Assembly (NCBI RefSeq): GCF_006483445.1
Contig: NZ_PPPT01000006.1
Span: 1-50,392 of the forward strand
Direction of reading: 5' to 3'
DNA from: Bradyrhizobium guangdongense
GTDB lineage: Bacteria; Pseudomonadota; Alphaproteobacteria; Rhizobiales; Xanthobacteraceae
DNA: 50,392 nucleotides
Positions within the stretch are counted from its first letter, which is position 1. The number at the start of each line of letters is the position of its first letter. The notes beneath the pieces were generated by a model. It was not told the DNA's origin and ran no database searches. It worked only from the letters and a program-made list of their open reading frames with translations. Below are positions 1 through 9,265 of this stretch, in pieces. Position numbers and translations under genes: made by a program.

Positions 1-35
1 TGTATATTGTCATCATCGCAAGACGCATCGATCGA

Positions 36-66
36 CCCGCGCGGAGACATCCGCCGCGGGTTTTTT
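36..66 (+). terminator. Rho-independent terminator
   Basis: A GC-rich stem (CCCGCGCGG at 36-44 against CCGCCGCGGG at 51-60, one bulged base) with a six-base loop is followed at once by six T residues. It would end a plus-strand transcript whose gene lies left of the window. The rest of 67-394 holds no gene I can defend, apart from the possible broken start described for the small membrane protein. Confidence 0.8.
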
Positions 67-394
67 CATTTTGACATCCGAGACCGGACGGCGGCCGCGC
101 ACGCGGCCTCGACCTCGTTGATACGCGTTCACTGAGCGCCGATCAGCGCGCCGTCGTCCGAACCAGTATTGGCAAAATGCGCCGGCCTGCGGCGCGGCCT
201 CGAGCCGCGCTGTTCACGCCGGCGCCGGAGGGTTCCGACATGACGAAATTCAAGAGACGAACGGCCCTGTCAGTCCCCGTCGCAGAGCGCGTCAACGAGG
301 GTTGCGCGCCCGCGACGGCTGCAGACATTCAGAGCCTGGCAAGAAGCAAGACCGAAACGCGGAGCTCGGACGCTGGCACGAGCCCGACAAGCTC

Positions 395-568
395 ATGGGT
401 TATTGCGTGGCGATCTATTTCTCAAAACTCCTCGTCTTCGACAAGGTTCTTGGCCTTGGCTCGACGGATCCGCTGACGGGATTCGCGTCCGTCACCGCCA
501 ATCTCGTCGTGTCCTTCTACTTCGCAAAGCGCGGCTTCGAGAATGTTGCAAGGATCATCAGGCGGTGA
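395..568 (+). CDS. Small phage-type membrane protein, possibly 5'-frameshifted
   Basis: The 57-residue stretch contains one or two hydrophobic segments and ends with a pattern (NLVVSFYFAKRGFENVARI) that I associate with small holin-like proteins next to phage tail or GTA-type genes. The ATG at 395 has no clear ribosome binding site. A much better start, ATG 240 with GGAGGG seven bases upstream, opens another frame that runs only to 476. An original gene from 240 to 568 broken by a frameshift near 330-390 would explain this. It ends two bases before the next small gene. Function is inferred from composition and context only. Confidence 0.45.
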   Translation: MGYCVAIYFSKLLVFDKVLGLGSTDPLTGFASVTANLVVSFYFAKRGFENVARIIRR

Positions 569-570
569 GC

Positions 571-864
571 ATGCGCGAAGATGAGATCCGGGTCATTGTC
601 GCCGAAACGCTGGCCGAGCAGCAACGGCTGGAGCGCGAGAGTGTCGATGCGATCGTCATGAAGGCGGTCGCGTCGGTTCTCAGCTCATTTGGAATCGAAG
701 AAGATGACCGACGTGAGCTGAGGGCGGATTTTCAGCATCTGAGGAGATGGAGACGGAGCGTCGAACAGGCGCAAAGCTACACCTTCAAGGCGGTCATCAC
801 CGTGATCGTCACCGGATTGCTCGGTGCGGCCTGGCTCGGCTTCAAGTTGATGCTCGGCAGGTAG
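571..864 (+). CDS. Small phage-type protein with C-terminal membrane anchor (DUF6127-like)
   Basis: The 97-residue product starts with a charged helical region (REDEIRVIVAETLAEQQRLE), has a middle part with FQHLRRWRRSV, and ends in one hydrophobic helix of about 20 residues. The motif DFQHLRxWRxS followed by a single membrane segment is, as I recall, the hallmark of DUF6127-type proteins found beside alphaproteobacterial phage and gene-transfer-agent genes. It follows the previous small membrane protein by two bases, as in such modules. Role unknown; a part in lysis or virion exit is a guess from context. Confidence 0.6.
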   Translation: MREDEIRVIVAETLAEQQRLERESVDAIVMKAVASVLSSFGIEEDDRRELRADFQHLRRWRRSVEQAQSYTFKAVITVIVTGLLGAAWLGFKLMLGR

Positions 865-904
865 AGCGATGCGTCCATGCTCCGACAACTCTTGGTAACG
901 TCTG

Positions 905-1339
905 ATGTACAAATGCCGCATTGTCGATCCGGATGACGAGGACATCGCGGAGACGCTTGCCGATCTCCATCGTGCGACCTTCCTTGGCGGCGCGGCCGTT
1001 CCGCGGTTCTCCAGCGGAGCATGGTGGCTAGCATACCGTGGGTCGGAAGCCGTGGCCTTCGCAGGCGTCGTGCCGTCGACACATGTTCGCAGCGCCGGCT
1101 ACTTCTGCCGGGTCGGGGTCATTAGTCGTCATCGTGGACGGGCGTTGCAGTTGAGGCTGATGAGGGCCATTGAGACGCACGCGCGTCGGATTGGCTGGCG
1201 CAACATCGTCTCCGACACCACGGACAACATCGCGTCAGCTAACAACTTCATCAGGGCCGGCTATGAGCTCTATGCGCCCGACGTGCCATGGGCCTGGCCA
1301 AGCTCGCTCTACTGGCGGAAATGCTTGCTGAGGACGTAG
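905..1339 (+). CDS. GNAT family N-acetyltransferase
   Basis: The 144-residue protein has the GNAT layout: beta strands in the first half (VAFAGVVPSTHVRSAGYFCRVGV), then the acetyl-CoA binding stretch SRHRGRALQLRLMRAIE, where RxxGxA-like residues stand for the usual Q/RxxGxG/A motif, then a conserved ASANNFIRAGYELY segment near the C-terminus. It would move an acetyl group from acetyl-CoA to an amine; the substrate cannot be read. It follows two phage-type small genes in the same direction, so it may be a cargo gene of a prophage remnant. Confidence 0.75.
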   Translation: MYKCRIVDPDDEDIAETLADLHRATFLGGAAVPRFSSGAWWLAYRGSEAVAFAGVVPSTHVRSAGYFCRVGVISRHRGRALQLRLMRAIETHARRIGWRNIVSDTTDNIASANNFIRAGYELYAPDVPWAWPSSLYWRKCLLRT

Positions 1340-1497
1340 CCGCCTGGTCGTTTTCCATCAAGCGGAATGGCTGGTCTGTCCTGGAGGAGGTGGTCTGAGC
1401 CGGGCGCTGCTCTTGCGGATCGGGCGCGGCCGCGCGTAAAAGTTCCAGGATGCAAGAAAATCGGCGAAGGGAAGCCGATGCCAGGGAGTGCCCGCCG

Positions 1498-2760
1498 ATG
1501 CCTATCGTCCCTCAATTGCCGGAGCGTCAACCCGGCGCCAGGAAGCAGGGTGCCGCCCTGGATGGGCTGCTGGTGGTCGACTTCACGCGCGTGGTGGCGG
1601 GACCGGCATGCACCCAGACGCTTGGTGATTTCGGTGCCGAGATCATCAAGATCGAGAACCCTGACGGTGGTGACGATACGCGCGCCTACGAGCACGCCGA
1701 GATCGGCGGGGAGAGTGCGGCCTATATCAGCCTGAACCGCAACAAGCGGGGCATCGCGCTGGATCTCACCTTGCCGGAGGCGCGCGAGGTGGCGCGAGAG
1801 TTGATCCAGAAGGCAGACGTGGTCGTCGAGAACTTTTCAAGCGGCGTCATGAAGAAGTTTGGACTCGACTACGAGTCGGTAGCACCATCGAACCCGCGGC
1901 TGGTGTACTGCTCGATCTCGGCCTATGGCCGCAGCGGGCCGTTTGCGTCCCGGCCCGGCTTTGATCCGATCACCCAGGCCGAAAGTGGCTTCATGTCGTT
2001 GAACGGCTTTCCCGACGGTCCGCCGGTACGGACTGGACCTCCGATCGTCGATATGGCGACGGGAATGTCAGCCTGTAACGCGATTCTCCTTGCGTTGCTC
2101 GCGCGCGACCGGCTTGGCCATGGGCAGCACGTAGAGGTCGCGTTGTTCGACGTCGCCATGGGTATGACGGGCTTTTATGGCATGGCCTATCTGATCAACG
2201 GCCAGAACCCAGGGCGGTTCGGCAATTCGCCGAGTGGCTCTCCCACCGTCGGTGTCTACGAGGCATCGGACGGGCCGCTCTACATGGCATGCGCCAACGA
2301 TCGGCTTTATCGCCGCCTGGTGGTGGAAGTGCTGAACCGGCCGGACCTCATCACCGATCCGCAGTTTGCGAGCCGTAAGGCGCGGTCCGAGAACAAGGAG
2401 AAGCTGCGTGCCGCAATTGCGGAGGTCTTCGCAAGCGATAGTCTCGAGAACTGGATGGCCAAGATGAAGCTTGCCAACATTCCAGTTGGCTATCTCCGCA
2501 CGGTTGAAGAGGGGTTTAGTGCACCGGAGGCGACGGAACGAGGAAGGCTCAATCGCATTCCGCATCCAACGGCGGGCTGGGTCCCGAATATCGAACCACC
2601 TGTGACGATGAGCCAGACCCCGGCGATCGACCCCGTAGCCGCACCGCTGCTGGGAGAGCATACCAAGGATGTGTTGAGGCAGGCACTAGGGTATAGTGAC
2701 AGCAAGCTCGCTGAACTTGCCGGCAAGGGGGTCTTCGGCAGGCAGGCTGACCAGAGCTGA
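1498..2760 (+). CDS. Class III CoA-transferase (CaiB/BaiF family)
   Basis: This 420-residue protein moves coenzyme A between carboxylic acids. The family pattern is clear: GLLVVDFTRVVAGPACTQTLGDFGAEIIKIE near the N-terminus, NRNKRGIALDL, and the GFDPITQAESG segment whose Asp (about residue 156) is the family's acyl-carrying catalytic aspartate. I chose ATG 1498 because GGGAG lies nine bases upstream; the frame is open back to 1450. It leads a plus-strand group with a glutathione transferase and a two-component monooxygenase, so it probably activates or recycles an acid in the same degradative route. The acid is not identifiable from sequence. Confidence 0.88.
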   Translation: MPIVPQLPERQPGARKQGAALDGLLVVDFTRVVAGPACTQTLGDFGAEIIKIENPDGGDDTRAYEHAEIGGESAAYISLNRNKRGIALDLTLPEAREVARELIQKADVVVENFSSGVMKKFGLDYESVAPSNPRLVYCSISAYGRSGPFASRPGFDPITQAESGFMSLNGFPDGPPVRTGPPIVDMATGMSACNAILLALLARDRLGHGQHVEVALFDVAMGMTGFYGMAYLINGQNPGRFGNSPSGSPTVGVYEASDGPLYMACANDRLYRRLVVEVLNRPDLITDPQFASRKARSENKEKLRAAIAEVFASDSLENWMAKMKLANIPVGYLRTVEEGFSAPEATERGRLNRIPHPTAGWVPNIEPPVTMSQTPAIDPVAAPLLGEHTKDVLRQALGYSDSKLAELAGKGVFGRQADQS

Positions 2761-2805
2761 GGGAGCGGGCGCAGAGAACCCCACTGGTTGCAACAGAGAC
2801 AGGCG

Positions 2806-3459
2806 ATGGGCATACAACTCTACGGGTTCTGGCGGTCGCTTGCATCTTTTCGCGTGCGGGTTGCTTTGAAACTCAAGGGACTGTCGTTCGAAGAGATTGC
2901 GGTCGACATCCTGTCCGGCGAGCAGTTCAAGCCGGACTACGATGCCGTCAACACCGAGCGCGTCGTTCCGACCCTGGTTCATGACGACCGCCGGATTTTC
3001 CAGTCGCTGGCGATCCTCGAATATCTCGATGATATCGCGCCGGAGCCGCGGCTGCTGCCGATCGATCCTGCCGAGCGTGCCTACGCGCGGGCGCTTGCCT
3101 TGATGACGGTTGCCGACTCCCACCCGCTGGTCACGCCACGTGTCCGCAACCATCTCATAGGCCAGTTCGGGGCCGACGACGCGGCGATCCGGACATGGGC
3201 CACGCATTGGGCGACGGAAGGACTGGCGACTTACGAGCGCCTGCTGGCCAAGCGTCAACCCGCTCCCTTCACGCTGGGGGCAGGGCCTGGAATCGCGGAT
3301 ATCTGCATCGCGGGTCAGGTCGTCGGCGCGCATTTCCTCAAATTGGATCTGGCACCTTTTCCGACCGTCGCGCAGCTCGCGGATCGCTGTTTTACGCTTC
3401 CGGCCTTCGCGACATCGCATCCTTTCGAACAGCCGGGATACCGGTTGACAGCGCGTTAA
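2806..3459 (+). CDS. Zeta-like glutathione S-transferase / maleylacetoacetate isomerase family
   Basis: The 217-residue protein has a thioredoxin-fold GST N-domain (QLYGFWRSLASFRVRVALKLKG, then VPTLVHDDRRIFQSLAILEYLDD) and a helical C-domain. Spacing matches zeta-class enzymes, which isomerise maleylacetoacetate or maleylpyruvate with glutathione. The zeta motif SSCSxRVR is here SLASFRVR: the first Ser (residue 11) is kept but the Cys is Ala, so isomerase activity is not assured. Start ATG 2806 follows GAGACAGG. It lies 45 bases after the CoA-transferase and likely shares its transcript. Confidence 0.72.
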   Translation: MGIQLYGFWRSLASFRVRVALKLKGLSFEEIAVDILSGEQFKPDYDAVNTERVVPTLVHDDRRIFQSLAILEYLDDIAPEPRLLPIDPAERAYARALALMTVADSHPLVTPRVRNHLIGQFGADDAAIRTWATHWATEGLATYERLLAKRQPAPFTLGAGPGIADICIAGQVVGAHFLKLDLAPFPTVAQLADRCFTLPAFATSHPFEQPGYRLTAR

Positions 3460-3529
3460 GCGTTAGGACCTGCCTCGCTTGATTTGCGAGAGTTCCAGTC
3501 GCATAACATTGAGAGCGCGAGGGAATGAA

Positions 3530-4750
3530 ATGGTGGCCGGCGGTCAAAAACCAAGCACGGGTCGGAGCTCGGCTGAGCAGGCCTATGTGGCGACGGTCGC
3601 AAGAACCAGAGCGCTCGTGCCGCAACTGCGGGAGCGTGCTGCCCGGACCGAAGAGTTGAGGCGTCTGCCTCCCGAAACCGAGCGCGACCTGCACGAATCA
3701 GGGCTGTTCAGAATCCTCCAACCCAAGCGGTTCGGCGGAGCGGAGTTCGACTATGTTGCGTTGATCGACTGTGCCGACCTCCTCGGGCAGGCCGATGCCT
3801 CGGTCGCCTGGAATTTTGCCAATCTGGCGAGCCATCACTGGATGCTCGGCATGTTCGGGCAGACGGCGCAAGAGCTGGTCTGGAGCAAGGATCCCAACAC
3901 CCTGATTGCTTCATCCTTCATCTTCCCGGCCGGTCGCGCGAGGAAAGTCGAGGGCGGCTATCGGCTCCATGGAAGTTGGCCGTTCTCGTCGGGAGTAGCG
4001 TCCTGTGAATGGAACATGCTGGCCAGCGTCGTTGCATCGGACGACGAGGCCGATGGCATCGAGTATCGCATCTTCCTGCTTCCCAAGAGCGACTACAAGA
4101 TCCTGGATACGTGGAACGTCGCGGGTCTGCGCGGCACCGGCTCAGGCGATGTCGAGGTCAGGGACGCCTTCGTCGCCGACCACATGAGCGTGTCCGTGAG
4201 CGATCTCGCCGGCGGTCCAACGCCGGGAAGCGCGACGAATCCCAATCCCCTTTACACGCTGCCGGTGTTCTCCCTATTTCCCTTCGTGCTGTCCGGAGTG
4301 GCGCTGGGGAATGCGCAAGCCTGTCTCGACGACTATGTCGAGGTCGTCCGCCACCGCATCTCGACCTATAACCGCGCCAAGCTCAGCGACTTCCAGAGCA
4401 CGCAGATCAAGATCGCCGAGGCGTCCGCCAAGATCGACGCGGCGCGACTGATCATGCGTTCGGCCTGCATCGAGGCCATGGACGATGCGCGCCGCGGTCA
4501 CATTCCTACAATGATGACCAAGACGAAGTACCGGCGCGACGGTGCATTCTCCGTCAACCTTTGCACCGAGGCGGTGTCAATGCTGTTCTCGGCGAGCGGC
4601 GCGCGTGGTCTGTTCACGACGGGCGTGCTGCAGCGACAATTCCGCGACGCGCACGCGATCAACTCGCATCTTGCGTTCAGCTTCGATGCCGCGGGAACTA
4701 ACTACGGCCGGGTGGCGCTTGGCTTGCCGTCCGAGAACCTGACGCTGTGA
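3530..4750 (+). CDS. Flavin-dependent monooxygenase, acyl-CoA dehydrogenase fold (HsaA/HpaB-type oxygenase component)
   Basis: The 406-residue protein has the acyl-CoA dehydrogenase fold but the pattern of group D flavin monooxygenases: LPPETERDLHESGLFRILQPKRFGG, ASVAWNFANLASHHWMLGMFG, LHGSWPFSSGVASCEWN and LRGTGSGDVEVRDAFV, ending in a type-2 C-terminal domain. Such enzymes hydroxylate phenols or other aromatic rings with reduced flavin from a partner. The partner gene follows after nine bases. ATG 3530 has GAGGGA upstream. The substrate is open; the neighbouring CoA-transferase and GST suggest an aromatic acid. Confidence 0.8.
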   Translation: MVAGGQKPSTGRSSAEQAYVATVARTRALVPQLRERAARTEELRRLPPETERDLHESGLFRILQPKRFGGAEFDYVALIDCADLLGQADASVAWNFANLASHHWMLGMFGQTAQELVWSKDPNTLIASSFIFPAGRARKVEGGYRLHGSWPFSSGVASCEWNMLASVVASDDEADGIEYRIFLLPKSDYKILDTWNVAGLRGTGSGDVEVRDAFVADHMSVSVSDLAGGPTPGSATNPNPLYTLPVFSLFPFVLSGVALGNAQACLDDYVEVVRHRISTYNRAKLSDFQSTQIKIAEASAKIDAARLIMRSACIEAMDDARRGHIPTMMTKTKYRRDGAFSVNLCTEAVSMLFSASGARGLFTTGVLQRQFRDAHAINSHLAFSFDAAGTNYGRVALGLPSENLTL

Positions 4751-4759
4751 GACCGGCTG

Positions 4760-5317
4760 ATGAATGACCTTCCCAAGCAGCCGCCTGCTCCCGACCCGGC
4801 AAACGAGTTTGCGAGCGATAGCTCGTCGATCGATCCCCGTGACTTCCGCAACGCGCTCGGCACCTTTGCGACGGGGGTGACGATCATCACGGCCGCGGGT
4901 CCCGATGGCAAGGCTTACGGCCTGACGTGCAATTCGTTTGCCTCGGTGTCGCTCAACCCTCCACTCGTTCTCTGGAGCCTCGGGGTCTATTCGTCGAGCC
5001 TCCCCGTGTTTCAGAATGCCAGCCATTTCGTGGTGAACGTGCTCGGCACGTCCCAGCAGGAGCTCGCCAACAAGTTCGCAAGATCATCCGATGACAAGTT
5101 CGCCGGGGTCGACTGGAAGCCGGGACTCGGCAATGCGCCGATCCTTGAGGATTGCGTGGCGAATTTTCAGTGCCGATCTGTCAATCGGTATTATGGCGGC
5201 GATCACGTGATCTTTCTCGGCGCAGTCGAGGCCTACTCCTATAACCGGCAGGAGCCGTTGCTGTTTGCGCGCGGCGGCTATGGGCGTTTCACGTCCGACA
5301 CACCAGCCTCACGTTAA
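4760..5317 (+). CDS. Flavin reductase (HpaC/HsaB-like), partner of the upstream monooxygenase
   Basis: The 185-residue protein matches the flavin reductase domain: FRNALGTFATGVTIITA, GLTCNSFASVSLNPPLVLWSL, FVVNVLG, a GDHVIFLGAVEA segment and a final LLFARGGYGRF. It would reduce FMN or FAD with NAD(P)H and hand it to the adjacent acyl-CoA-dehydrogenase-fold monooxygenase. It starts at ATG 4760, nine bases after that gene. Its stop lies 15 bases from the stop of the convergent dehydrogenase gene, leaving no room for a normal terminator. Confidence 0.88.
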   Translation: MNDLPKQPPAPDPANEFASDSSSIDPRDFRNALGTFATGVTIITAAGPDGKAYGLTCNSFASVSLNPPLVLWSLGVYSSSLPVFQNASHFVVNVLGTSQQELANKFARSSDDKFAGVDWKPGLGNAPILEDCVANFQCRSVNRYYGGDHVIFLGAVEAYSYNRQEPLLFARGGYGRFTSDTPASR

Positions 5318-5332
5318 TCGGCGGGGAAGGAC

Positions 5333-6241
5333 TCAAGGCGACTTGGCCGACAGCTTGTAGAGCTCCAGAGCGTCCGCATCGGCGCCGCGGGCCGCTTTCG
5401 CCAATCTGAAGATCTGACCGGCAAGCGAAGCCATTGGGACCGGTGTAGATGTGGTCTGCGCCACGTCGGCAACCGCATCGAGATCCTTGAGCATCGTTGC
5501 GATCGTACCGAGCGGCGGTGAGTGAATGCCCCGTGCCATGCGCGGGACAAAGAGCTGCAGCGGGATGGAATCGGCAAACCCGCCGGCGAGTGCTTCGGGC
5601 AAGCGATTTGCATCAATGCCGGCGTTCTCGGCGAGGCGCGTTGCTTCGGCCAGAACGGCCATTGCGCAGCCGACGATCACCTGGTTGCAGAGTTTTGTAG
5701 TCTGGCCTGCACCGGTCGGGCCCATGTGGGTGAATCTGCGCGCCATGGCGAGGACATAAGGCCTCACCCGTTCGACATCTGCCGCGTCTCCCCCCGCCAT
5801 GACCGCAAGCGTGCCTTCCTCCGCACCCTTCGTGCCGCCGGACACAGGCGCATCAATCCAGTTCATGCCATTTGCAGCCTTCAGCCGCGCAGCAATGTCG
5901 CGCGCAGCCTCGGGGTGGATCGAGGAGAAATCGACGACGATCTTTCCGGTCCCGGGTTCAGCCGTGAAACCATTCGCACCGAAGACGACTTCCTCCACCG
6001 CCGCAGCATCGGTCACGCACATGAAGATGATCGTGGCACGGGCTACGACATCACGCGGCGTCGTTGCGCCCTTCGCGCCTGCCTCGACCAGTGCTGCCGT
6101 CTTCCCGCCTGAGCGGTTCCAGACGGTCACGTCGTGACCGGCCCTCAGCAGTCGTCGGCTCATGGGCGCCCCCATAAGCCCGAGGCCGAGATAGCCGAGC
6201 TTCTCGGCGGGCTGCGGGTGAGCTCCGGCGGATTCAGCCAT
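5333..6241 (-). CDS. NAD(P)-dependent beta-hydroxyacid dehydrogenase (3-hydroxyisobutyrate dehydrogenase family)
   Basis: The 302-residue product carries an N-terminal Rossmann motif (LGYLGLGLMGAPMSRRLL), the substrate loop DAPVSGGTKGAEEGTLAVMAGG, and GAGQTTKLCNQV, whose Lys is the catalytic residue of this family. It oxidises a beta-hydroxy acid, for example 3-hydroxyisobutyrate, tartronate semialdehyde or a related compound. ATG 6241 is preceded by a strong AGAAGGAGA site, so the longer frame starting at 6274 is not used. It diverges from the transporter operon that starts at 6417. Confidence 0.87.
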   Translation of the reverse strand: MAESAGAHPQPAEKLGYLGLGLMGAPMSRRLLRAGHDVTVWNRSGGKTAALVEAGAKGATTPRDVVARATIIFMCVTDAAAVEEVVFGANGFTAEPGTGKIVVDFSSIHPEAARDIAARLKAANGMNWIDAPVSGGTKGAEEGTLAVMAGGDAADVERVRPYVLAMARRFTHMGPTGAGQTTKLCNQVIVGCAMAVLAEATRLAENAGIDANRLPEALAGGFADSIPLQLFVPRMARGIHSPPLGTIATMLKDLDAVADVAQTTSTPVPMASLAGQIFRLAKAARGADADALELYKLSAKSP

Positions 6242-6416
6242 AGGTCGTCTCCTTCTGTCGCAGCGCAACGCCAAGCGATGGTCGCCTTAGCACAAAGTCG
6301 AGCCCGATCGAGAAATTTGGGGCATTTTGCCCGTCTTGCCTCGTTGTTTGAACCATGAAACATTCGACCCAGGTCGGGTTGGGTGGCGCCTTGAGGCGCC
6401 GAGACAGCGGAGCGGC

Positions 6417-7403
6417 ATGATGCGGATGGTTTCGAAGTGGATTCTGGCGTTCGGGGCATTGACGGCGGCCATCGCGAGCAATGGCCAGTCACAGGCGCAG
6501 CAAACCATCCGCGTTGGCTGGACCATTCCGGCCGAAGAATCCAAGTACTGGATGATGAAGCGGCCGGCTGAATTCCCCAACCTCGGCAAGACCTACAATA
6601 TCGAGTGGACGCAGTTTCAGGGCACAGCGCCGATGACGCAGGCGCTTGCCGCAGGCGCGCTGGACTGCGCGACGCAGGCGCCGCTCTCGCTGTCCAACGG
6701 CGTCGTGGGCGGCAATCTCAAAGCCTACATCGTGGCCCAGCACGTATTCGAGAAGCCCGGCGGCTTCTCGGTTTACTGGGCCGTGATGGAGGACTCGCCG
6801 ATCAAGACGATCGCCGATCTCAAGGGCAAGACCGTGGGCATTTCCGTGATCGGGGGCGGCACGCAAGGGCCGTTCAATATGTTGCTCAAGCAGAATGGTA
6901 TCGATCCGGCAAAGGACATCAAGCTCGTGGAAGTCGGCTTTGCGGTGTCCGAGGACGCGCTGCGGCAGGGGCGGGTCGACGCGGTCAACATGAACCAGCC
7001 ATTTGCTGCGCGCGCGGAAGCCAAGGGCGGTACGCGCAAGCTGTTCTCGCTGTCGCAGGCCATGCCAAACATCGTGCACATCCTGGAAGCCTGTCGTGCC
7101 GACTTCGTCGACAAGAACCCGGAATTGGTGAAGGCCTATGTCCGCGACATCACCTCGGGGATGAAGAAGGCGCTCGCCAACCGCGAAGAGACACTCAAGG
7201 TGGTCAACGAGGTGCTGAAGGCGCCGATTCCGGTGCTTGAGACCTATCTGCTCAAGGACAACGACTTTGGCCGCGATCCGGGCGCGGCGCCGAATTTCCC
7301 GGCGATCCAGAAGATGCTCGACATCTACGCGGAGACGGGGATGCTGCCGAAGCTGGATGTCGCGCAGTTCAAGCACCCGACCATCGTCGCGCCGATACAA
7401 TAG
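6417..7403 (+). CDS. NitT/TauT-type ABC transporter substrate-binding protein
   Basis: The 328-residue protein begins with a signal peptide (MVSKWILAFGALTAAIASNGQSQAQQ) and has the SBP-type layout of nitrate, sulfonate and thiamine-precursor binding proteins: TIRVGWTIPAEESKYW, GALDCATQAPLSLSNGVVGG, TIADLKGKTVGISVIGGG and QGRVDAVNMNQPFAA. It acts in the periplasm and delivers a small ligand to the permeases at 10129 and 10911. The dehydratase gene lies between it and its ATPase. Start is ATG 6417 or ATG 6420; the site upstream is weak. Confidence 0.85.
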   Translation: MMRMVSKWILAFGALTAAIASNGQSQAQQTIRVGWTIPAEESKYWMMKRPAEFPNLGKTYNIEWTQFQGTAPMTQALAAGALDCATQAPLSLSNGVVGGNLKAYIVAQHVFEKPGGFSVYWAVMEDSPIKTIADLKGKTVGISVIGGGTQGPFNMLLKQNGIDPAKDIKLVEVGFAVSEDALRQGRVDAVNMNQPFAARAEAKGGTRKLFSLSQAMPNIVHILEACRADFVDKNPELVKAYVRDITSGMKKALANREETLKVVNEVLKAPIPVLETYLLKDNDFGRDPGAAPNFPAIQKMLDIYAETGMLPKLDVAQFKHPTIVAPIQ

Positions 7404-7479
7404 GTCGACGCCTGGGCCCTGACGGATCAAGAAGCAGCGGCGCCCCGATCTGCGGGCGTCGGATGAAGTTGATGCACGC

Positions 7480-9174
7480 ATGAAGAAGCTGCGATCACGG
7501 GTCACGACCGACGGCCTCGACCGGGCCCCTCATCGCGCGTTCATGCGTGCGATGGGACTCGACGACGCCGCAATCGCGAAGCCGATGGTTGGCGTCGTCA
7601 GCATGAAGGGCGAGCAGACGCCCTGCAACATGACGCACGACTTCCAGGTCGACGCCGCCAAGGCAGGGATTGAGGAAGCCGGCGGAACGCCGCGTGAGTT
7701 TGCGACGATCTCGGTTTCCGACGGCATCAGCATGAATCACGAGGGAATGAAGTTCTCTTTGTTCTCGCGCGAGCTGATCGCCGACTCGATCGAGGCCGTC
7801 GTCCATGGTCTCGCCTATGACGCGCTGATCGGGTTTGGTGGCTGCGACAAGACGCTGCCGGGCGTAATGATGGGGATGATCCGCTGCAACGTGCCGTCCA
7901 TCTTCATCTATGGCGGCAGCGCGTTGCCCGGCCGCCTGGGCGGACGAACCCTGACCGTGCTTGATTCCTACGAGGCCGTCGGGAGCTTCATGACCGGGGA
8001 GATCGATGCTGTGACGCTCGAACGCATCGAGCGGAGCTGCCTGCCGACCATCGGTGCCTGTGCCGGGCAATTCACCGCCAATACGATGGGGATGGTCTCG
8101 GAGGCGATGGGCCTGACCATTCCCAACGTATCCATGATTCCGGGCGTCTATATCGAGCGTGCGCAGGTTTCGCGCCGGGCGGGGCGGCTGGTCATGGAGA
8201 TGCTTGAGCGCGGCGGTCCGCTGCCACGTGACATCGTGACGCGCAAAGCGCTCGAGAATGGTGCAGCGATTGTGGCGGCGACCGGCGGCTCGACCAATGC
8301 CGCGCTGCATCTGCCGGCGATGGCCAACGAAGCTGGAATCGCCTTCACCATCGACGATGTCGGTGAGGTTTTCGCAAGAACTCCGCTGATCGGAAACCTG
8401 CGTCCCGGCGGCAAATACACCGCCAAGGACGTCTACGACATCGGCGGCGCTGCGGTCGTCATCCGCGAACTGATCCAGAGCGGGCATATCGACGGGAGCT
8501 GTCTGACGGTCACCGGCCGCACACTGGCGGAAGAATATGGCGGCGCGAATGCGCCCGATGGCGAGGTCGTTTACTCCGCAGGCAAGCCAATCATGCCGGA
8601 TGGTGGTGTCGCGGTGCTCAAGGGCAGCCTCTGCCCCGACGGTGCCGTGATCAAGGTTGCCGGGCTGAAGAGCATGTCCTTCGAGGGACCGGCGCGGGTG
8701 TTTGAGGATGAGGAAGCCTGTGTCGCGGCGGTCCGGAGCCGCAACTATCAGGCCGGCGAAGTTTTGGTGATCCGCAACGAAGGCCCGGTCGGCGGTCCCG
8801 GCATGCGCGAGATGCTCGGCGTCACGGCTCTGATCTACGGCCAGGGTATGGGCGAGAAGGTCGCGCTAATCACCGACGGGCGCTTCTCGGGCGCAACGCG
8901 CGGCATGTGCATCGGCTATGTATCGCCTGAAGCGTTCGTCGGCGGCCCACTTGCGCTGGTACGCGACGGCGACAGGATCCGGATTGACGCCGGCAACCGG
9001 CGGCTTGATTTGCTGGTCGACGATGAGCAGCTTGCGGCGCGACGACGCGACTGGAAGCCGCGTACGCCACGCCATCACGCCGGCGCGCTTGCAAAATATG
9101 CGCGGCTGGTCGGTCAGGCGCCAGGTGGAGCTGTGACACACGAAGGTCCGGCGGAATGGCCGTGGTTCGACTGA
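7480..9174 (+). CDS. Dihydroxy-acid dehydratase family protein (IlvD/Edd)
   Basis: The 564-residue protein matches IlvD over its full length. The three cysteines that hold the iron-sulfur cluster are present in [23 protein letters not shown] and [13 protein letters not shown], and the [15 protein letters not shown] motif is complete. IlvD removes water from 2,3-dihydroxy acids in branched-chain amino acid synthesis; relatives act on sugar acids. Its place inside a transporter and ring-cleavage operon suggests a catabolic paralogue rather than the housekeeping enzyme, but this is inference. A perfect 7-bp hairpin follows the gene at 9207-9223. Confidence 0.85.
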   Translation: MKKLRSRVTTDGLDRAPHRAFMRAMGLDDAAIAKPMVGVVSMKGEQTPCNMTHDFQVDAAKAGIEEAGGTPREFATISVSDGISMNHEGMKFSLFSRELIADSIEAVVHGLAYDALIGFGGCDKTLPGVMMGMIRCNVPSIFIYGGSALPGRLGGRTLTVLDSYEAVGSFMTGEIDAVTLERIERSCLPTIGACAGQFTANTMGMVSEAMGLTIPNVSMIPGVYIERAQVSRRAGRLVMEMLERGGPLPRDIVTRKALENGAAIVAATGGSTNAALHLPAMANEAGIAFTIDDVGEVFARTPLIGNLRPGGKYTAKDVYDIGGAAVVIRELIQSGHIDGSCLTVTGRTLAEEYGGANAPDGEVVYSAGKPIMPDGGVAVLKGSLCPDGAVIKVAGLKSMSFEGPARVFEDEEACVAAVRSRNYQAGEVLVIRNEGPVGGPGMREMLGVTALIYGQGMGEKVALITDGRFSGATRGMCIGYVSPEAFVGGPLALVRDGDRIRIDAGNRRLDLLVDDEQLAARRRDWKPRTPRHHAGALAKYARLVGQAPGGAVTHEGPAEWPWFD

Positions 9175-9206
9175 ACGGCGGTGGTAGCCGCGACAAGACC
9201 GCAGCC

Positions 9207-9223
9207 TAGCAAGCTTCTTGCTA
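9207..9223 (+). other. Intercistronic hairpin
   Basis: TAGCAAG and CTTGCTA form a perfect 7-bp stem around a CTT loop between the dehydratase and the ATPase gene. No T run follows, so it is not a standard terminator. It could stabilise or process the operon message. Confidence 0.45.
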
Positions 9224-9265
9224 TGCTGCCGCCGTTGGTTGAGTGTGTTCAGGGAACCGCGCGGA

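Noticed and set aside
6320..6400. Hairpins GGGCA-TTT-TGCCC and GGCGCC-TTGA-GGCGCC upstream of the solute-binding gene, as riboswitch or operator
   Set aside because: Short stems of this size are common in GC-rich DNA and no known riboswitch pattern fits.
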